From Chrysochromulina tobinii (taxonomy: Eukaryota > Haptophyta > Prymnesiales > Chrysochromulinaceae), in the NCBI GenBank assembly GCA_001275005.1, contig JWZX01003386.1:1-41164 (forward strand): DNA of 41,164 nucleotides. The letters run 5' to 3'. Numbering within the stretch: position 1 is the stretch's first letter; the number at the start of each line of letters is the position of its first letter. The notes under the pieces are model-generated. The model was not told the DNA's origin. It saw nothing but the letters and a program-made list of their open reading frames with translations, and ran no database searches. The position numbers and the translations under genes are program-made. Positions 17,701 to 27,060 of this stretch are shown here, piece by piece.

Positions 17701-19161
17701 TCACCGGGTACCGACGTTCGAAGAACGTTTGAGAAGACCCCCGCTGCCTCGGGTCGGGCTGGCGGTGCGCGGCGCGACAGCCGCCTTGGCCGAGGGTGGT
17801 CGCGCGCCTGAGACTGAACGCGCCGAGCTGGCCTGCTGCTGCGAGCTGGGCCGCGGCGAGGGTGCTCGAAGTTTCAGGGTTGCCACGCCCGTACGCGCGG
17901 GCAGCGGGGCACAAAGCTGCTTGGGCAGCTGGGCAGCAGGCGGCTTGGGCTGCTGGGTGGCGGGACCGGCCCCGGCGGCGCGTCGCGCGGCCTCGGCGCC
18001 GCTGAGTTTCTTCGGCGGCGGCGGAGGAGGAGTGACCTGATGCGTGGCGTGTGGCAAGTGGTTGCGCCATGAGCGCTGCAGCGAGACTGCGGCTGCGTGC
18101 GCCTCGACCCCTTTCACCGCGCCCTCGTAATCTACGAGACGCTCGGGCGGGGTGGCGGTGCCTGCGCTGCTACTCGAAACGCCGCCCGTGCCGTAGCTGC
18201 CGCCCGTGCATGCAACCGCCGCATTGGCCGCATCGAGCGCCGCCTGCGCCTCGGCGGAGAGGCCCCACGATGGCGGCGGCTTGGGCGCCTCTGTGAACTG
18301 CGTGAGCAGCACCTTGAGCGGGAGCCTCTCCGAGGGCTTCTTGGCAAGTAGCTTGCGCACGACGTCGACCATCTCGAGGGAGTAGTTTGTGCGCAGCGCC
18401 TCCACGTCTAGCTCATGCGCGCGTATGTGCATCAGCAGCCCCTTCATGCCGCCCTCGGGCCCGCCCTCGGGCGTCGTCAGCTCGTTCCACGGCGGCACGA
18501 AGCTCATCGCCTCGTATATAGTGCATCCGAAGGCCCACACGTCCGCGTTGCGATCGTACGGCTTGCCCGCAGCGAGCTCCGGGCTCATGTACAGCGGCGT
18601 ACCCACCTGCATCTCCGCCACGCCGTCCACCTTCGAGAGCACCTTGGACAATCCAAAGTCACCAAGCCGCACGTCGCCGACGCCCGAGAGGAAGACATTC
18701 TTGGGCTTGATGTCGCGATGCAGCAGGTACACCTCTCTGTGGAGGTACTCGAGCGCGCTTGCGAGTTGTGTCGCGTACCGGCGCACCTCGGTCTCTGTGA
18801 ACCGCGCACCCTTCTCCTTGCTCCGCTTGGCAATCAGCCGCGCGAGGTCACCACCGGCAGCAAACTCCATGACTATGTTGATCGTGCCACTCTCCTCGAA
18901 GGTGGTCACGTAGCGAATGATGTTGGGATGGCTCAAGCGCTTGAGCACATTGATTTCCTGCTTCGCCGACCGCACCTCCGACTGCGACAGCCCATTGGTG
19001 ACCACCTCTTTGAGCACCAAGCTCTCTCCGCCCTTTTTCGTGTGCCGCACGAGCCACACGGCGCCAAATGAGCCACGTCCGATGAGGCTCAGCTTGGTGT
19101 ATTCGCCGCTGCACGACGTGGCGCCGCCCGTCTTGGGCGGCGCAATCGTCGAAGGCGGCAT
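17701..19161 (-). CDS. NIMA-related (NEK-type) Ser/Thr protein kinase
   Basis: NEK kinases act in centrosome, flagellar and cell-cycle control. The first ATG is at 19161 (486 residues, MPPSTIAPPKTGG). The kinase domain spans about residues 22-285: glycine loop IGRGSFGAVWLV, the Lys of LVLKEV, catalytic loop HRDIKPKNVFL, DFGLSKVL, activation-segment end GTPLYMSPEL and DVWAFGCTIYEAM. The MEFAAGGDL and LLHRDIKPKN context favours NEK. The C-terminal 200 residues are Ala/Pro/Ser-rich and basic and include an IQ-like segment (AAVSLQRSWRNHL) that could bind calmodulin or centrin. No NEK coiled coil is obvious. The gene is divergent from serine acetyltransferase. Confidence 0.9.
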   Translation of the reverse strand: MPPSTIAPPKTGGATSCSGEYTKLSLIGRGSFGAVWLVRHTKKGGESLVLKEVVTNGLSQSEVRSAKQEINVLKRLSHPNIIRYVTTFEESGTINIVMEFAAGGDLARLIAKRSKEKGARFTETEVRRYATQLASALEYLHREVYLLHRDIKPKNVFLSGVGDVRLGDFGLSKVLSKVDGVAEMQVGTPLYMSPELAAGKPYDRNADVWAFGCTIYEAMSFVPPWNELTTPEGGPEGGMKGLLMHIRAHELDVEALRTNYSLEMVDVVRKLLAKKPSERLPLKVLLTQFTEAPKPPPSWGLSAEAQAALDAANAAVACTGGSYGTGGVSSSSAGTATPPERLVDYEGAVKGVEAHAAAVSLQRSWRNHLPHATHQVTPPPPPPKKLSGAEAARRAAGAGPATQQPKPPAAQLPKQLCAPLPARTGVATLKLRAPSPRPSSQQQASSARSVSGARPPSAKAAVAPRTASPTRGSGGLLKRSSNVGTR

Positions 19162-19586
19162 TGCACTCAATAATTCCCGAAACAAAACAAATTTGGGACG
19201 CGGACGGACTGTTGCAATTGGGATACGAGTTTGATTTTCTAGTTATGCCCCAACAACCACACATTTCGTCATCATACCCCCCTGTCCCACCGGGACGACG
19301 GACGAGCCGCATGCGCCATGCGGTCTGGGCCGTGGTCGAGTCCACGATCGCGCGGCGGCGCGCCCCCCGCCCGCCCCCACAGCGGCCGCATCGCGGCCGC
19401 CCGTCCCCCGGCTGAACGCGCGGGCGGGGCGTGCGCGACGCTCCACCGCGACGATACATGTACACATGTATTGAAATTCCGTAGAGACTTGACTTAACTT
19501 GACTTGACTTGACTTGACTATTTCCGCAGAGATCGCGCCCTAAGCGCCCGCCCCGGCGCGCCCTGGTCTCGGTCCCGAGGCCAGGG
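19162..19586. promoter_or_regulatory. NEK / serine acetyltransferase divergent promoter with TACATGTA and ACTTG repeats
   Basis: This 425-bp gap separates two start codons. It contains TACATGTA at 19455-19462, immediately followed by a second CACATGTA, 132 bp upstream of the acetyltransferase ATG. About 25 bp further on, 19485-19519 is a run of GACTT pentamers. Both motifs recur upstream of the TTLL-like gene. Confidence 0.4.
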
Positions 19587-20926
19587 ATGTGGGCCGCGGT
19601 GCCCGCGCTCGCCGCGGCCTTCGCCCTACAGTCCACCGGACGCCCTCAGGTGTGCGATCCGCGCTTGCTCATTGCGCGTCGTCCGCTCGCGCCGCCGCTC
19701 GCGCCTCCTCTGTTGACTCACTCAATTCATCTGCGCAGTTCCCCGAGGGCTTTGATCTGTTTGATGCTGCTGGAGACGCGCGGAGGTGGGCAGTCGCGCG
19801 TGAGCTGCAGAAAAAGTACAGCGCAAGTCCGGCGCTCACCGATTGGACTTCGCCCGCAGCGGCGATCGCTACGCCGTCCACCGCACCGTCCACCGCCACG
19901 ATGTCCGCCACACCGTCCGCCACGCCGTCCGCAACGAGCGATCTGGGCGAGTTGCTCAAGACATTTGACTTCGACGAGTCGTCGGATGCGGACGTGCTCG
20001 CATGCGAGCAGGCCGTCTTCAATACCCTGCGCCGCGAGGCGGGCGATCTCCTAGGCTCGAAGATGACAGCGAGCCTTGCATCGTTGTGCATCCTCAAGCA
20101 CGCTTCGCTGCCCGAGGCAGTGGCGGCGACGCTCTCGAACAAGCTGCACCCTCCGCTGCCGGGCTCGTTTGTGGGCGCCTCGACTGTGGGCGGTGCGCTT
20201 GCCGAGGCGACCACGGCCGAGGAGGCGCTTCGCTCTACGATGGTGCGCGTGCTGAGCGGGGCGGCGGCGCGGCGTTCCGTCGTCTCCGACCTCGTCAAGG
20301 TGCTCGTCGTCGATCCGGCCGCCGAGGGCTTGCTGCAGCCGATGCTCTTCTTCAAGGGCTTCCACGCGCTTGCGACGCATCGCGTGGCGCACTCGCTCTG
20401 GCTGGATGGGAGTGCGAGCTCACGTGGCGCCGCGCTGATGCTGCAGTCGCGCGCGTCGGAGCTCTTCGGCGTCGACATTCACCCGGGCGCCACCATCGGC
20501 AACGGTGTGATGCTCGACCACGCGAGCGGCGTGGTGATCGGCGCGACGGCCATCGTTGGCTCTGACGTGTACATGTTGCATGGCGTCACGCTCGGCGCCA
20601 CCGGTAAGCCGACTTTTGGCGCCAAGCGCCACCCGACCATCGGATCGAGTGTCATCCTGGGCGCGGGCGCAGCCGTCCTCGGCGACATCACCGTGGCGGA
20701 CGGGTGCACCGTGAGCGCGGGCGCGATTGTCACCAAGGACGTGCCGCCGGGCAGTACGGTCGTCGGCATCAACAAGCTCCTTGAGCGGCCCGTTGTGATG
20801 AACGAGCAGCCGCGCAAGGCCGACGACGGCGCCGAGCCCAGTGCCACAGCACGGCAGCCAGCGGGTCTGCAGGCTTCACGATCCGGCACTAATGCCGACG
20901 ACTACACGTGGCTATACAGCATTTGA
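19587..20926 (+). CDS. SAT: Serine O-acetyltransferase (two exons), probably plastid-targeted
   Basis: This enzyme makes O-acetylserine from serine and acetyl-CoA, the first step of cysteine synthesis. Exon 1 is 19587-19649, exon 2 is 19739-20926, total 416 residues. Exon 1 encodes MWAAVPALAAAFALQSTGRP, a signal-peptide-like leader suggesting a bipartite plastid address. The N-terminal helical domain covers about residues 60-260. The left-handed beta-helix follows with hexapeptide repeats: FGVDIHPGATIG, VMLDHASGVVIG carrying the catalytic His, LHGVTLGATGK, AKRHPTIGSSVILGAGAAVL and VTKDVPPGSTVVG. The protein ends DDYTWLYSI; a C-terminal Ile is the known anchor that docks SAT into O-acetylserine sulfhydrylase in the cysteine synthase complex. 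Without the intron the frame begins only at a non-ATG codon. Confidence 0.92.
19650..19738 (+). other. GT-AG intron in serine acetyltransferase, 89 nt, phase 0
   Basis: The boundaries are CAG|GTGTGC and CTGCGCAG|TTC. Removal joins ATG-led exon 1 in frame to the SAT frame (89 nt shifts the phase exactly as needed). A branch-point-like TTGACTCAC lies 17-25 nt before the 3' AG. Confidence 0.85.
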
Positions 20927-21547
20927 CGCCCGCACTTGTGCCCCGCGCCGTACCGCGCCGGATCGAATGAAGCGGCGACGTCTTGAGACGCTCTGCCTCT
21001 GGGCGGGGAGAGCGGATAGATCGTGCTCCGCGCTACTTTCGGTTGAGCGCCGTGGCATGTCAGTGAAGAGCGCGCCATCGCATTGCACGACTTTGCTGAT
21101 GCGCGAGAATCGTATAACTCGTAGCGTTGCGCAGGGGCAGTCGCCGGCCGCCGCGGCTGCCGCGTCCTCGGGCTTCCGGGCGCGAGCGTGCGGCGGAGCG
21201 GTGTAATGGAGGCCACGATTTGCGATTGCGCGGGAAAACGGTCACCACGAAGGATAGGAAAAGGCTAACGTGTAACGACCCCGCGCGCGCGGCTGGTTCC
21301 GATGTCGTCACACCCTCACCTCCCTAAAGTAACGGCGTAATCGCCTCTCGTCTATTATTCGCCTATTTACGACTTGGACGCTGCCCGGCTGCCGCCTTGG
21401 CCCTTGCCCCGCGCCCCCGCCCCGCACGGCTGCTGTCCGGTCCGGGTTCCTTGTCATTCTGTCACCGGCGTCCACGATGCACGCGCCACAACCGCGCTTC
21501 TCGTCTTCTCTCTTCATACGCGGGCCGTCTATATTCATATATGCTGA
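20927..21547. other. Convergent intergenic region, nothing recognised
   Basis: This 621-bp gap lies between the acetyltransferase and the long low-complexity gene, both of which end here. It has ordinary mixed composition with no clear RNA gene, repeat or family-like frame. Confidence 0.35.
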
Positions 21548-24500
21548 CTAAAGAACTTGGCGAAAATCCTGTCCTAGACTTGCATAGGCTCCATGGTAGG
21601 CAAACGGGCTACCACCGTACGCTCTGAACGACTCGGGGCCAGGCCGGTAGCTCAATTGTGGCTGCGGCTGCGGCTGCTGAGGCGGTGCGTACGGAGAAGG
21701 CGGAGGCTGTTGCCCATACGACGAGGGCAAGGGCATGCCAGACATCGGTCCGTAGCCAGGCGGGAATACTGGAGGCGGCTGCCCATAGGCGTGGTGCTGG
21801 GAGTGCAGCTGTGGGAAAGGGTGTGAATAGCCCTGCGGCGGCATGGCGTATGGCGCGTATGGGTGTTGCGGCGCATACGGCACGTGCGGGTGCTGCGGCG
21901 ACTGCGTCATCCCCCATGATGACGGCGCTGGCGGCGGCATGGTGTATGGCGACGGAGGTGGGAAGTAGCCTGCCGCTCCAGCTCCGGCACCGCCAAACGC
22001 TCCGCTGTACCCGCCGCTGTGCGTCGAAGGCGGCGACATGGGCTGCGGCATGGGTGACGGCATGGGCGACGGCGCAGACATCGGCATGGTGGTGCTGAGC
22101 GCAGTGGATGGCGTCATGGGCGGCGGTAAAGGGTACGCGCTCGTGCCGAGCGTCGTGCCGAGCACGGCCCGAGCACGGTCCCACGGCTGCAAGTTGAGGG
22201 CGGAGAGCCCCTCGGCGGCGAGCGCGTGGATGGAGCGTGCGTTCACAGACGGGTCTTGGATGATCTGCTGGTAGAGCCGGGCGGCGGCGGCGTCGGGCAA
22301 GCGGTGACCGGTGACGCCTTGGCGCTCGGGGCCGGCGGCGATCACGTTGGCAAGGGAGAGAAGGCAATGCGACTCCGCGCACGTCGCGTGCGCCTGCCGC
22401 GCAAAGTGCTCCGCGCTGTACCAGTCTGCCGCCGCGAAGGCCGCTGCCGACTGCGCAAGAAGCGCCTTGGCAACTTGGCGACTCTCCTTGTTCTGTTGCT
22501 TGGCGAGCTTCTGAGCATCGCGCTCGGTCTGCTGCTGCTCGCGCTGCTGGCGGCGTGCCTCGCGCTCGGCTCGGCGCGCATCGCGCTCGGCTCGGCGCTG
22601 CTCCTTCTCGTGGGCGAGCTTCTCCTCCTCGCGGCTACTGACGGAGAGCTGCGACGAGGGCGCTGAGCTTCGCGCCATTAAAAGCCCGATCGCGTCGCCG
22701 CCGACCCGGCCGCCGCCGCCGCCGCGGCTGCTCGCACTAGCCACACGCGCCGCCTCCAGCTTCATTTGGCGCTGCAACTCGGCAAAGTCGATCCAATTCT
22801 CGCCGGCAGCGCCGACGCTGCTGTCGCCGGCCTCGTCGACCACCGGCTGCGCCCCGGCGGCTCCTCGTCGGCGGCTCCCACCTGTATCTCGGCCTGTATC
22901 TCGGCCTGTATCTCGATCTGCAGCTCGGCCAGTATCTCGGATGCTCGACATGGCGCCTGTTCGGCCGTCGGGCGTGGCGGCGTCGCCCTTGGCTCTATAC
23001 GATGCGCTCTCCTCCGCGTTCCCCGGCCAGGCCCAGCCGGTGGCCGTGCTGCTGCTGCTCGGGTAGTTGACGTGCTGAGGGTAGCCCGCGGCGAGCTTGG
23101 CGGCAGCCGACGTCAGAGGCGAGGGCACCATCGCGTCTTGTGTCGCCGCGGTGAAGGGGGCGGTGGTCTGCTGCTGCTGCTGCCCAGTGGCGCCACGCGA
23201 GGATGACGATTTGGGCGAGAGCGCATGCGACTGGGCGTTCGACTGCAGGCTACTGGGCAAGTAGCACAACGGTCCCAGGTACGAGGAAGCTTCCGCCTCC
23301 GCCGCCGCGCCGGCGGCTGCGTCGTCCTCGCCCTCGCCGTCGGAGCTCCTCGCCGAATCAGACCACCACACGCCAAGAGCGTCGAAGGGCGCGTCGGCGG
23401 TCGCGGGGGAGGCTGCGGGGGATGGCCTCGCGCGTGCCGCGGGGCTCGCGTGCGTGCGGGGGTTCGCCGCTACGGGGAGTGGCTCCACCTCCTCTGGAGT
23501 GCCCTGCATCCCGAGCCTGGCACGCACATAGGGAACTCCATCGCCCTGCCTGCCTCGATCGGGGCTCCGGTGCGACAGGATTCCATCGCCCTGCCTGCCT
23601 CGATCGGGGCTCCGGTGCGCTCCGATCCGATCCCAGCCCCCAAGGTCGCTGCTGTTGCTTGAGTCGCTGCTGTCCTGGCTCGCAGGGCTGAGAGGCCGCC
23701 GAGGCGCGCGGGACTCCTCGGCGAGCGAATGCACGGTCTCCGCGGTCAGTTGACGGCGCAGCGGCGGCGTCGCCGGCGGCGTCGCCGGCGGTGTAACGGC
23801 GCGAGGCCTTCCAGCAGCGGCGCCGGCCATAGCGGTGGATGCTACTGTCACTGTCTCGGCAGCGGAGAACGCCTTCACATCCTCTTGCCTCGCCGCCGCC
23901 GTGGCGAGCGGCTCCCCGGCTTCCGCCCAAGTACTCGGGACAGCGTCCGCGCGTGGCGAGGCAACTGAGCGGCGCCGGGGCTGGGCTGCGGGCGGAGCAG
24001 GGCTGCGCGCCGTACTGGGAGCCATCATAAGCATCTGCGGCGCATCGTCCTCGCCCGGCGCGGGCAATGGGCGCGAGGCGGGCCGCGCGGCGGGACGGCC
24101 AACGGGCGATCGGCCAGGGGACGCAGGGCTGCTGGCGCGTGTAAGCCTCGAGGGCGACAGCGGCCAAAGCAGCTGTTTGAACGTCTTCGCCGCCGCTTCG
24201 CGCGCACGCGTGCCCATGCCCGGCCGTGGCTTGGCGCGGGCCTCGTCGTTCAGCGGCGACGCCACTGACGGGGGCGCGAGCCGAGACGTGCCTGCTGCTG
24301 TGCTCGACGTTGCGGTGGTGGTGGTTGCCGCTGCCGCCGTCACTGCCGCCTCCGCTGCCGCCTTCTCTGCCGCCTCTGCTGCCGTCTCCGCTGCCGCCTC
24401 CGCCATTGCCGTCTCGAGTATTCTCCGTCTGCCAGACGGAGCCGCAGGCGACGAGGCAGCATTCACCATCGCTGCTGCGGGCGTGGCCGCATGAGACGCC

Positions 24501-24892
24501 TCGCTTCGCACAGCTGCTGCCCACGCATCTAATAAGGAGCTCACCGTCCCAGGTTCTGGGTTGCAAGTCCTTCGGCGTAGTGTCGCGTCCCCGGCAGCAG
24601 CCGCCTCACCACGCGACTCGCAGGTACGGACGTAATCAACCCATTCAGCCAGCAATGGATCGAGAGCACGCGGCGAAGCGCGCAGCGGCGAAGCGCGCAG
24701 CGGCGAAGCGCCGCTCGCATGGAGGCTGGCTTCGGTAGCACTGGTGCTGCCAGCAGCCATGGCTTCCTGCGTGGCCTCCACATCAGCCACGCTGGCGATG
24801 CCCGCTGCCGCAGCCTTGCCGGCACGCCCAGGCGTCGGGGGCGCCGCGCGCGGCGGCCGCGAGGGCTCACGGTCGAAAAGCCGCAAGGCCAT
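21548..24892 (-). CDS. Unrecognised 1,114-residue low-complexity protein with a TPR-like helical segment
   Basis: I do not recognise the family. ATG 24892 is the first methionine of a long uninterrupted frame. Residues 1-700 are Ala/Ser/Pro/Arg-rich with internal repeats: SPLRA units, two SPDRGRQGDG copies spaced 15 residues apart, and tandem DTGR units. At about 715-730 is NWIDFAELQRQMKLEAARV, then a highly charged helix of REAR/REQQ units (about 765-815). Residues about 820-925 are the most protein-like part: ALLAQSAAAFAAADWYSAEH, ESHCLLSLANVIAA, ARLYQQIIQDPS and SALNLQPWDRARAVLGT, resembling helical TPR-like hairpins. The last 190 residues are Pro/Tyr/Gln/Met-rich and prion-like (PYAPYAMPPQGYSHPFP). 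This could be a scaffold or condensate-forming protein, but function is unknown. Confidence 0.55.
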   Translation of the reverse strand: MALRLFDREPSRPPRAAPPTPGRAGKAAAAGIASVADVEATQEAMAAGSTSATEASLHASGASPLRASPLRASPRALDPLLAEWVDYVRTCESRGEAAAAGDATLRRRTCNPEPGTVSSLLDAWAAAVRSEASHAATPAAAMVNAASSPAAPSGRRRILETAMAEAAAETAAEAAEKAAAEAAVTAAAATTTTATSSTAAGTSRLAPPSVASPLNDEARAKPRPGMGTRAREAAAKTFKQLLWPLSPSRLTRASSPASPGRSPVGRPAARPASRPLPAPGEDDAPQMLMMAPSTARSPAPPAAQPRRRSVASPRADAVPSTWAEAGEPLATAAARQEDVKAFSAAETVTVASTAMAGAAAGRPRAVTPPATPPATPPLRRQLTAETVHSLAEESRAPRRPLSPASQDSSDSSNSSDLGGWDRIGAHRSPDRGRQGDGILSHRSPDRGRQGDGVPYVRARLGMQGTPEEVEPLPVAANPRTHASPAARARPSPAASPATADAPFDALGVWWSDSARSSDGEGEDDAAAGAAAEAEASSYLGPLCYLPSSLQSNAQSHALSPKSSSSRGATGQQQQQTTAPFTAATQDAMVPSPLTSAAAKLAAGYPQHVNYPSSSSTATGWAWPGNAEESASYRAKGDAATPDGRTGAMSSIRDTGRAADRDTGRDTGRDTGGSRRRGAAGAQPVVDEAGDSSVGAAGENWIDFAELQRQMKLEAARVASASSRGGGGGRVGGDAIGLLMARSSAPSSQLSVSSREEEKLAHEKEQRRAERDARRAEREARRQQREQQQTERDAQKLAKQQNKESRQVAKALLAQSAAAFAAADWYSAEHFARQAHATCAESHCLLSLANVIAAGPERQGVTGHRLPDAAAARLYQQIIQDPSVNARSIHALAAEGLSALNLQPWDRARAVLGTTLGTSAYPLPPPMTPSTALSTTMPMSAPSPMPSPMPQPMSPPSTHSGGYSGAFGGAGAGAAGYFPPPSPYTMPPPAPSSWGMTQSPQHPHVPYAPQHPYAPYAMPPQGYSHPFPQLHSQHHAYGQPPPVFPPGYGPMSGMPLPSSYGQQPPPSPYAPPQQPQPQPQLSYRPGPESFRAYGGSPFAYHGAYASLGQDFRQVL
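23537..23619. repeat. Exact 38-bp tandem repeat inside the 21548-24892 gene
   Basis: Two identical 38-bp copies (23537-23574 and 23582-23619) are offset by 45 bp, so the protein gains a 15-residue repeat containing SPDRGRQGDG. A second, 12-bp repeat family (CCTGTATCTCGG) lies at about 22885-22940 and encodes the DTGR units. Confidence 0.8.
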
Positions 24893-25067
24893 TGCACCAA
24901 TTTTTCACACGACTGTGAGTCCAACACAACGCGTTACGTTCACGTTCACGTTAAATTGCCATATCGGCACGCGTTTTCCGGATGAACTCGACGCGCCTCG
25001 GTCGACGCTTCGGTACTTACACTTACACCACCATGTACACCACTAACCAGTCCCACGGGCCTCTGAT

Positions 25068-26358
25068 TCACGCTGAACGTGGCGATGAGGCACACAGCGC
25101 CGGCACCACATCGAGCAGAACCCACGCCATGGGCCCATAGCAGAAGACCTTGGCGATAGGCTCCTCCCGATCACGCACACGCTCGGGCAGGCGCGCGCGC
25201 CCATAGAGCTGGAAGGCGGCGGCGACGAGGCGCTTCGCGAGCGGCTTGAATGCACTCTTGGCGGCGCCCGTGCACACCAGGGCGAGCAGACAGCGCAGGG
25301 CCAGGTCGCGACGACCGTAGCCGAGACCCAACGGCTTCGGCTGCCAGCTAGGAAGCTGAGCCTCGCGCCAGATAGCGAGCACGGCACCCAGAGAGCAGCC
25401 AAGAACGATCGCACTCTCGGTGACCGAACCGTCCGATGGAGCGTCGTCCCGTTCCTTGCCGCCGCCGACGCCTTCACCGTGTGCACGGTTGCGAGGGTGC
25501 GCGAGCGCGAGCGCGATCGCAAGTGACACGACGGCGGGAGCGGCCAGCTGAGCCGGAGAACCACTGCTCAAAGACGCCACTACCGACGAGTTTCTCGAAG
25601 TGGTGAGAGATGACGAGGCCGAGCAGCCAGCCGCCCGCCACGTCCGGCAGCGAGTGCACGCCGAGCTGCAGACGTGCAAACCCGATGAGCGCCGGGTACG
25701 CTAGGGAGACGTGTCGCGGAGTGCCAGTGGCCAGCACGCCCGCCAACGGCGAGGCCTGCGACATTAGAAAGCATGGCAGTGCCATGCCGGCCGCGCAATG
25801 CAGCGAGGGGAAGCCGAAGCCGCCCTCCTCCCGCGACAGTGCGCCCTCTCCGTCGGCGGCCTGTGGGCGCGGCAGTCGCAGCAGTGTCTTGAGGAAATTG
25901 GAACTGTACAGGGTGATCGAGACGAGGCACATGAGCCGACGAGCAAAACGAGCGTCGAAAGCTGCAGCGGTCGGCACGGCGAGCGTCATGAACAACTCGG
26001 ACACCGTGAGGCTAATGGCGCGCGAGAAAACAGTCGCTGCGCGATCAAAGGGCTTGCAGAGCTGCCTCAGGAAGGTGTTAACGGAAGGCGAGGTGCGCAG
26101 GATGGACCACAGCAGGACGAACCACAGCTTGTTGGTGCAGAGCATAATCGGGCCAAGGCTCCCGTTTCTCGTTGGCGCGTCCTTCACTCTTGCTCGGCAC
26201 ATCCGTGCCCACGGTCGCGATTCGACGAAAGAACATGCATCCCGCGGAGCTGCCTCCCCAAACTTGCTCCTTCTTTGGAAGTAAACTTGCTTCGAGTTTG
26301 CACCACGTGACACCGGCGCGGACCGGTAAGCCCAGCATGAAAGGACACAACGCCACAT
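25068..26358 (-). CDS. PAP2-type phosphatase, sphingosine-1-phosphate phosphatase-like, with apparent frameshift
   Basis: Members dephosphorylate long-chain base phosphates at ER membranes. The first frame carries the three PAP2 catalytic motifs: KTLLRLPRP (about 25864-25890), FPSLHCAAG (about 25793-25815) and LGVHSLPDVAGG (about 25638-25665), embedded in hydrophobic helices. It then derails near 25560-25566. A different frame continues with sequence matching the family's C-terminal architecture: AAPAVVSLAIALALAHP, SVTESAIVLGCSLGAVLAIW, LALVCTGAAKSAFKPLAKRL and YGPMAWVLLDVVPAL, ending at 25068. One base indel joins them; GT-AG introns of right phase there would be only 40-67 nt and would delete family-typical sequence. 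The start is uncertain: in-frame ATGs lie at 26358, 26202 and 26145. It is either a sequencing error or a damaged gene. Confidence 0.7.
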
Positions 26359-26503
26359 GGGACATATGCCCCCAAAAGGGACCCAACACCCACCGGCGCG
26401 CCACGGCGTCGGGCACGGCGACACCCTGACGGGCCCTTGGGCTCGATGCCGCCGGCCCGCGCTGTAGGGCCGCGCTGCCACGCTCTCCCGCTCTTTCTCC
26501 TCG

Positions 26504-27060
26504 TCAGAACGCGGGCCGCTCGCCAATCGTGCGCTCGAAGAGGTCTTTGAAAACGTCGCCCCAGAACTCGGCGGGCGAGATGCCCTCGCGAGAGAGCGCC
26601 GCCGTCTCAAGCAAATACGCGAGCACCATGGGGTTGGACAGCAGCACGGGAAGCGCAAAGAGTGTCACCAGCGCGGCGGAGATGTAGATCGTGCGAGCTG
26701 TTCCGGGGCGTGCGCTCCTCCCACGACCAGCTGCGCGCCGTGCGCAGACGCGTCGAGTTCTTGAGATCTTCCACATCCCAATCGGGGCGCAGCAACACGT
26801 ACCGAGCCCACGCAGCTCGTAAGCCACCGCGCACGCGGCTGGCCAGCGACAGTTGCTCCTCGGCATCGCCCCCGCCCTGACGAAGCTGCAGCTTCGTCGT
26901 GCGGAGTGGGAGCGCTGCTATGATTTTGCGCTCGATCTCGTGCGTGGGCGCGGGAATGCTGGTGGCGTGGTGGAGGAACCGTCCGTGCGTCGCAAACTGA
27001 ACACACCGCGCACCCCATCGTGTTTCCACCTGCGCGCGGATGTGGGCTGCGATAGGCCGC
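26504..27060 (-). CDS. Possible small membrane protein, broken or mis-framed, family unknown
   Basis: Two minus-strand frames look like parts of one short protein. Upstream, one reads EEQLSLASRVRGGLRAAWAR and RPDWDVEDLKNSTRLRTARS. Downstream of about 26700 another reads RTIYISAALVTLFALPVLLS with one membrane helix, then LAYLLETAALSREGISPAEF and FWGDVFKDLFERTIGERPAF before the stop at 26504. The join needs a frame change near 26700 and no clean ATG begins the upstream part; its 5' end also overlaps the superoxide dismutase start region. It may be a real gene with an unseen intron, or a degraded one. I recognise no family. Confidence 0.3.

Noticed and set aside
16800-21140. Similarity between CGTATAACTCGCAGCGTGGCG near 16801 and a matching stretch near 21112
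   Set aside because: About 20 bp with mismatches, one copy coding and one not; probably chance.
23358-24566. 402-codon minus-strand frame inside the long low-complexity gene
   Set aside because: It overlaps the 1,114-residue frame on the same strand; composition is shadow-like (Arg/Gly/Ser-rich) with no ordered segment.
25526-25620. A 40- or 67-nt intron explaining the phosphatase frame change
   Set aside because: Too short for this genome and it would remove sequence that fits the family between the PAP2 core and the C-terminal helices; a one-base indel is simpler.
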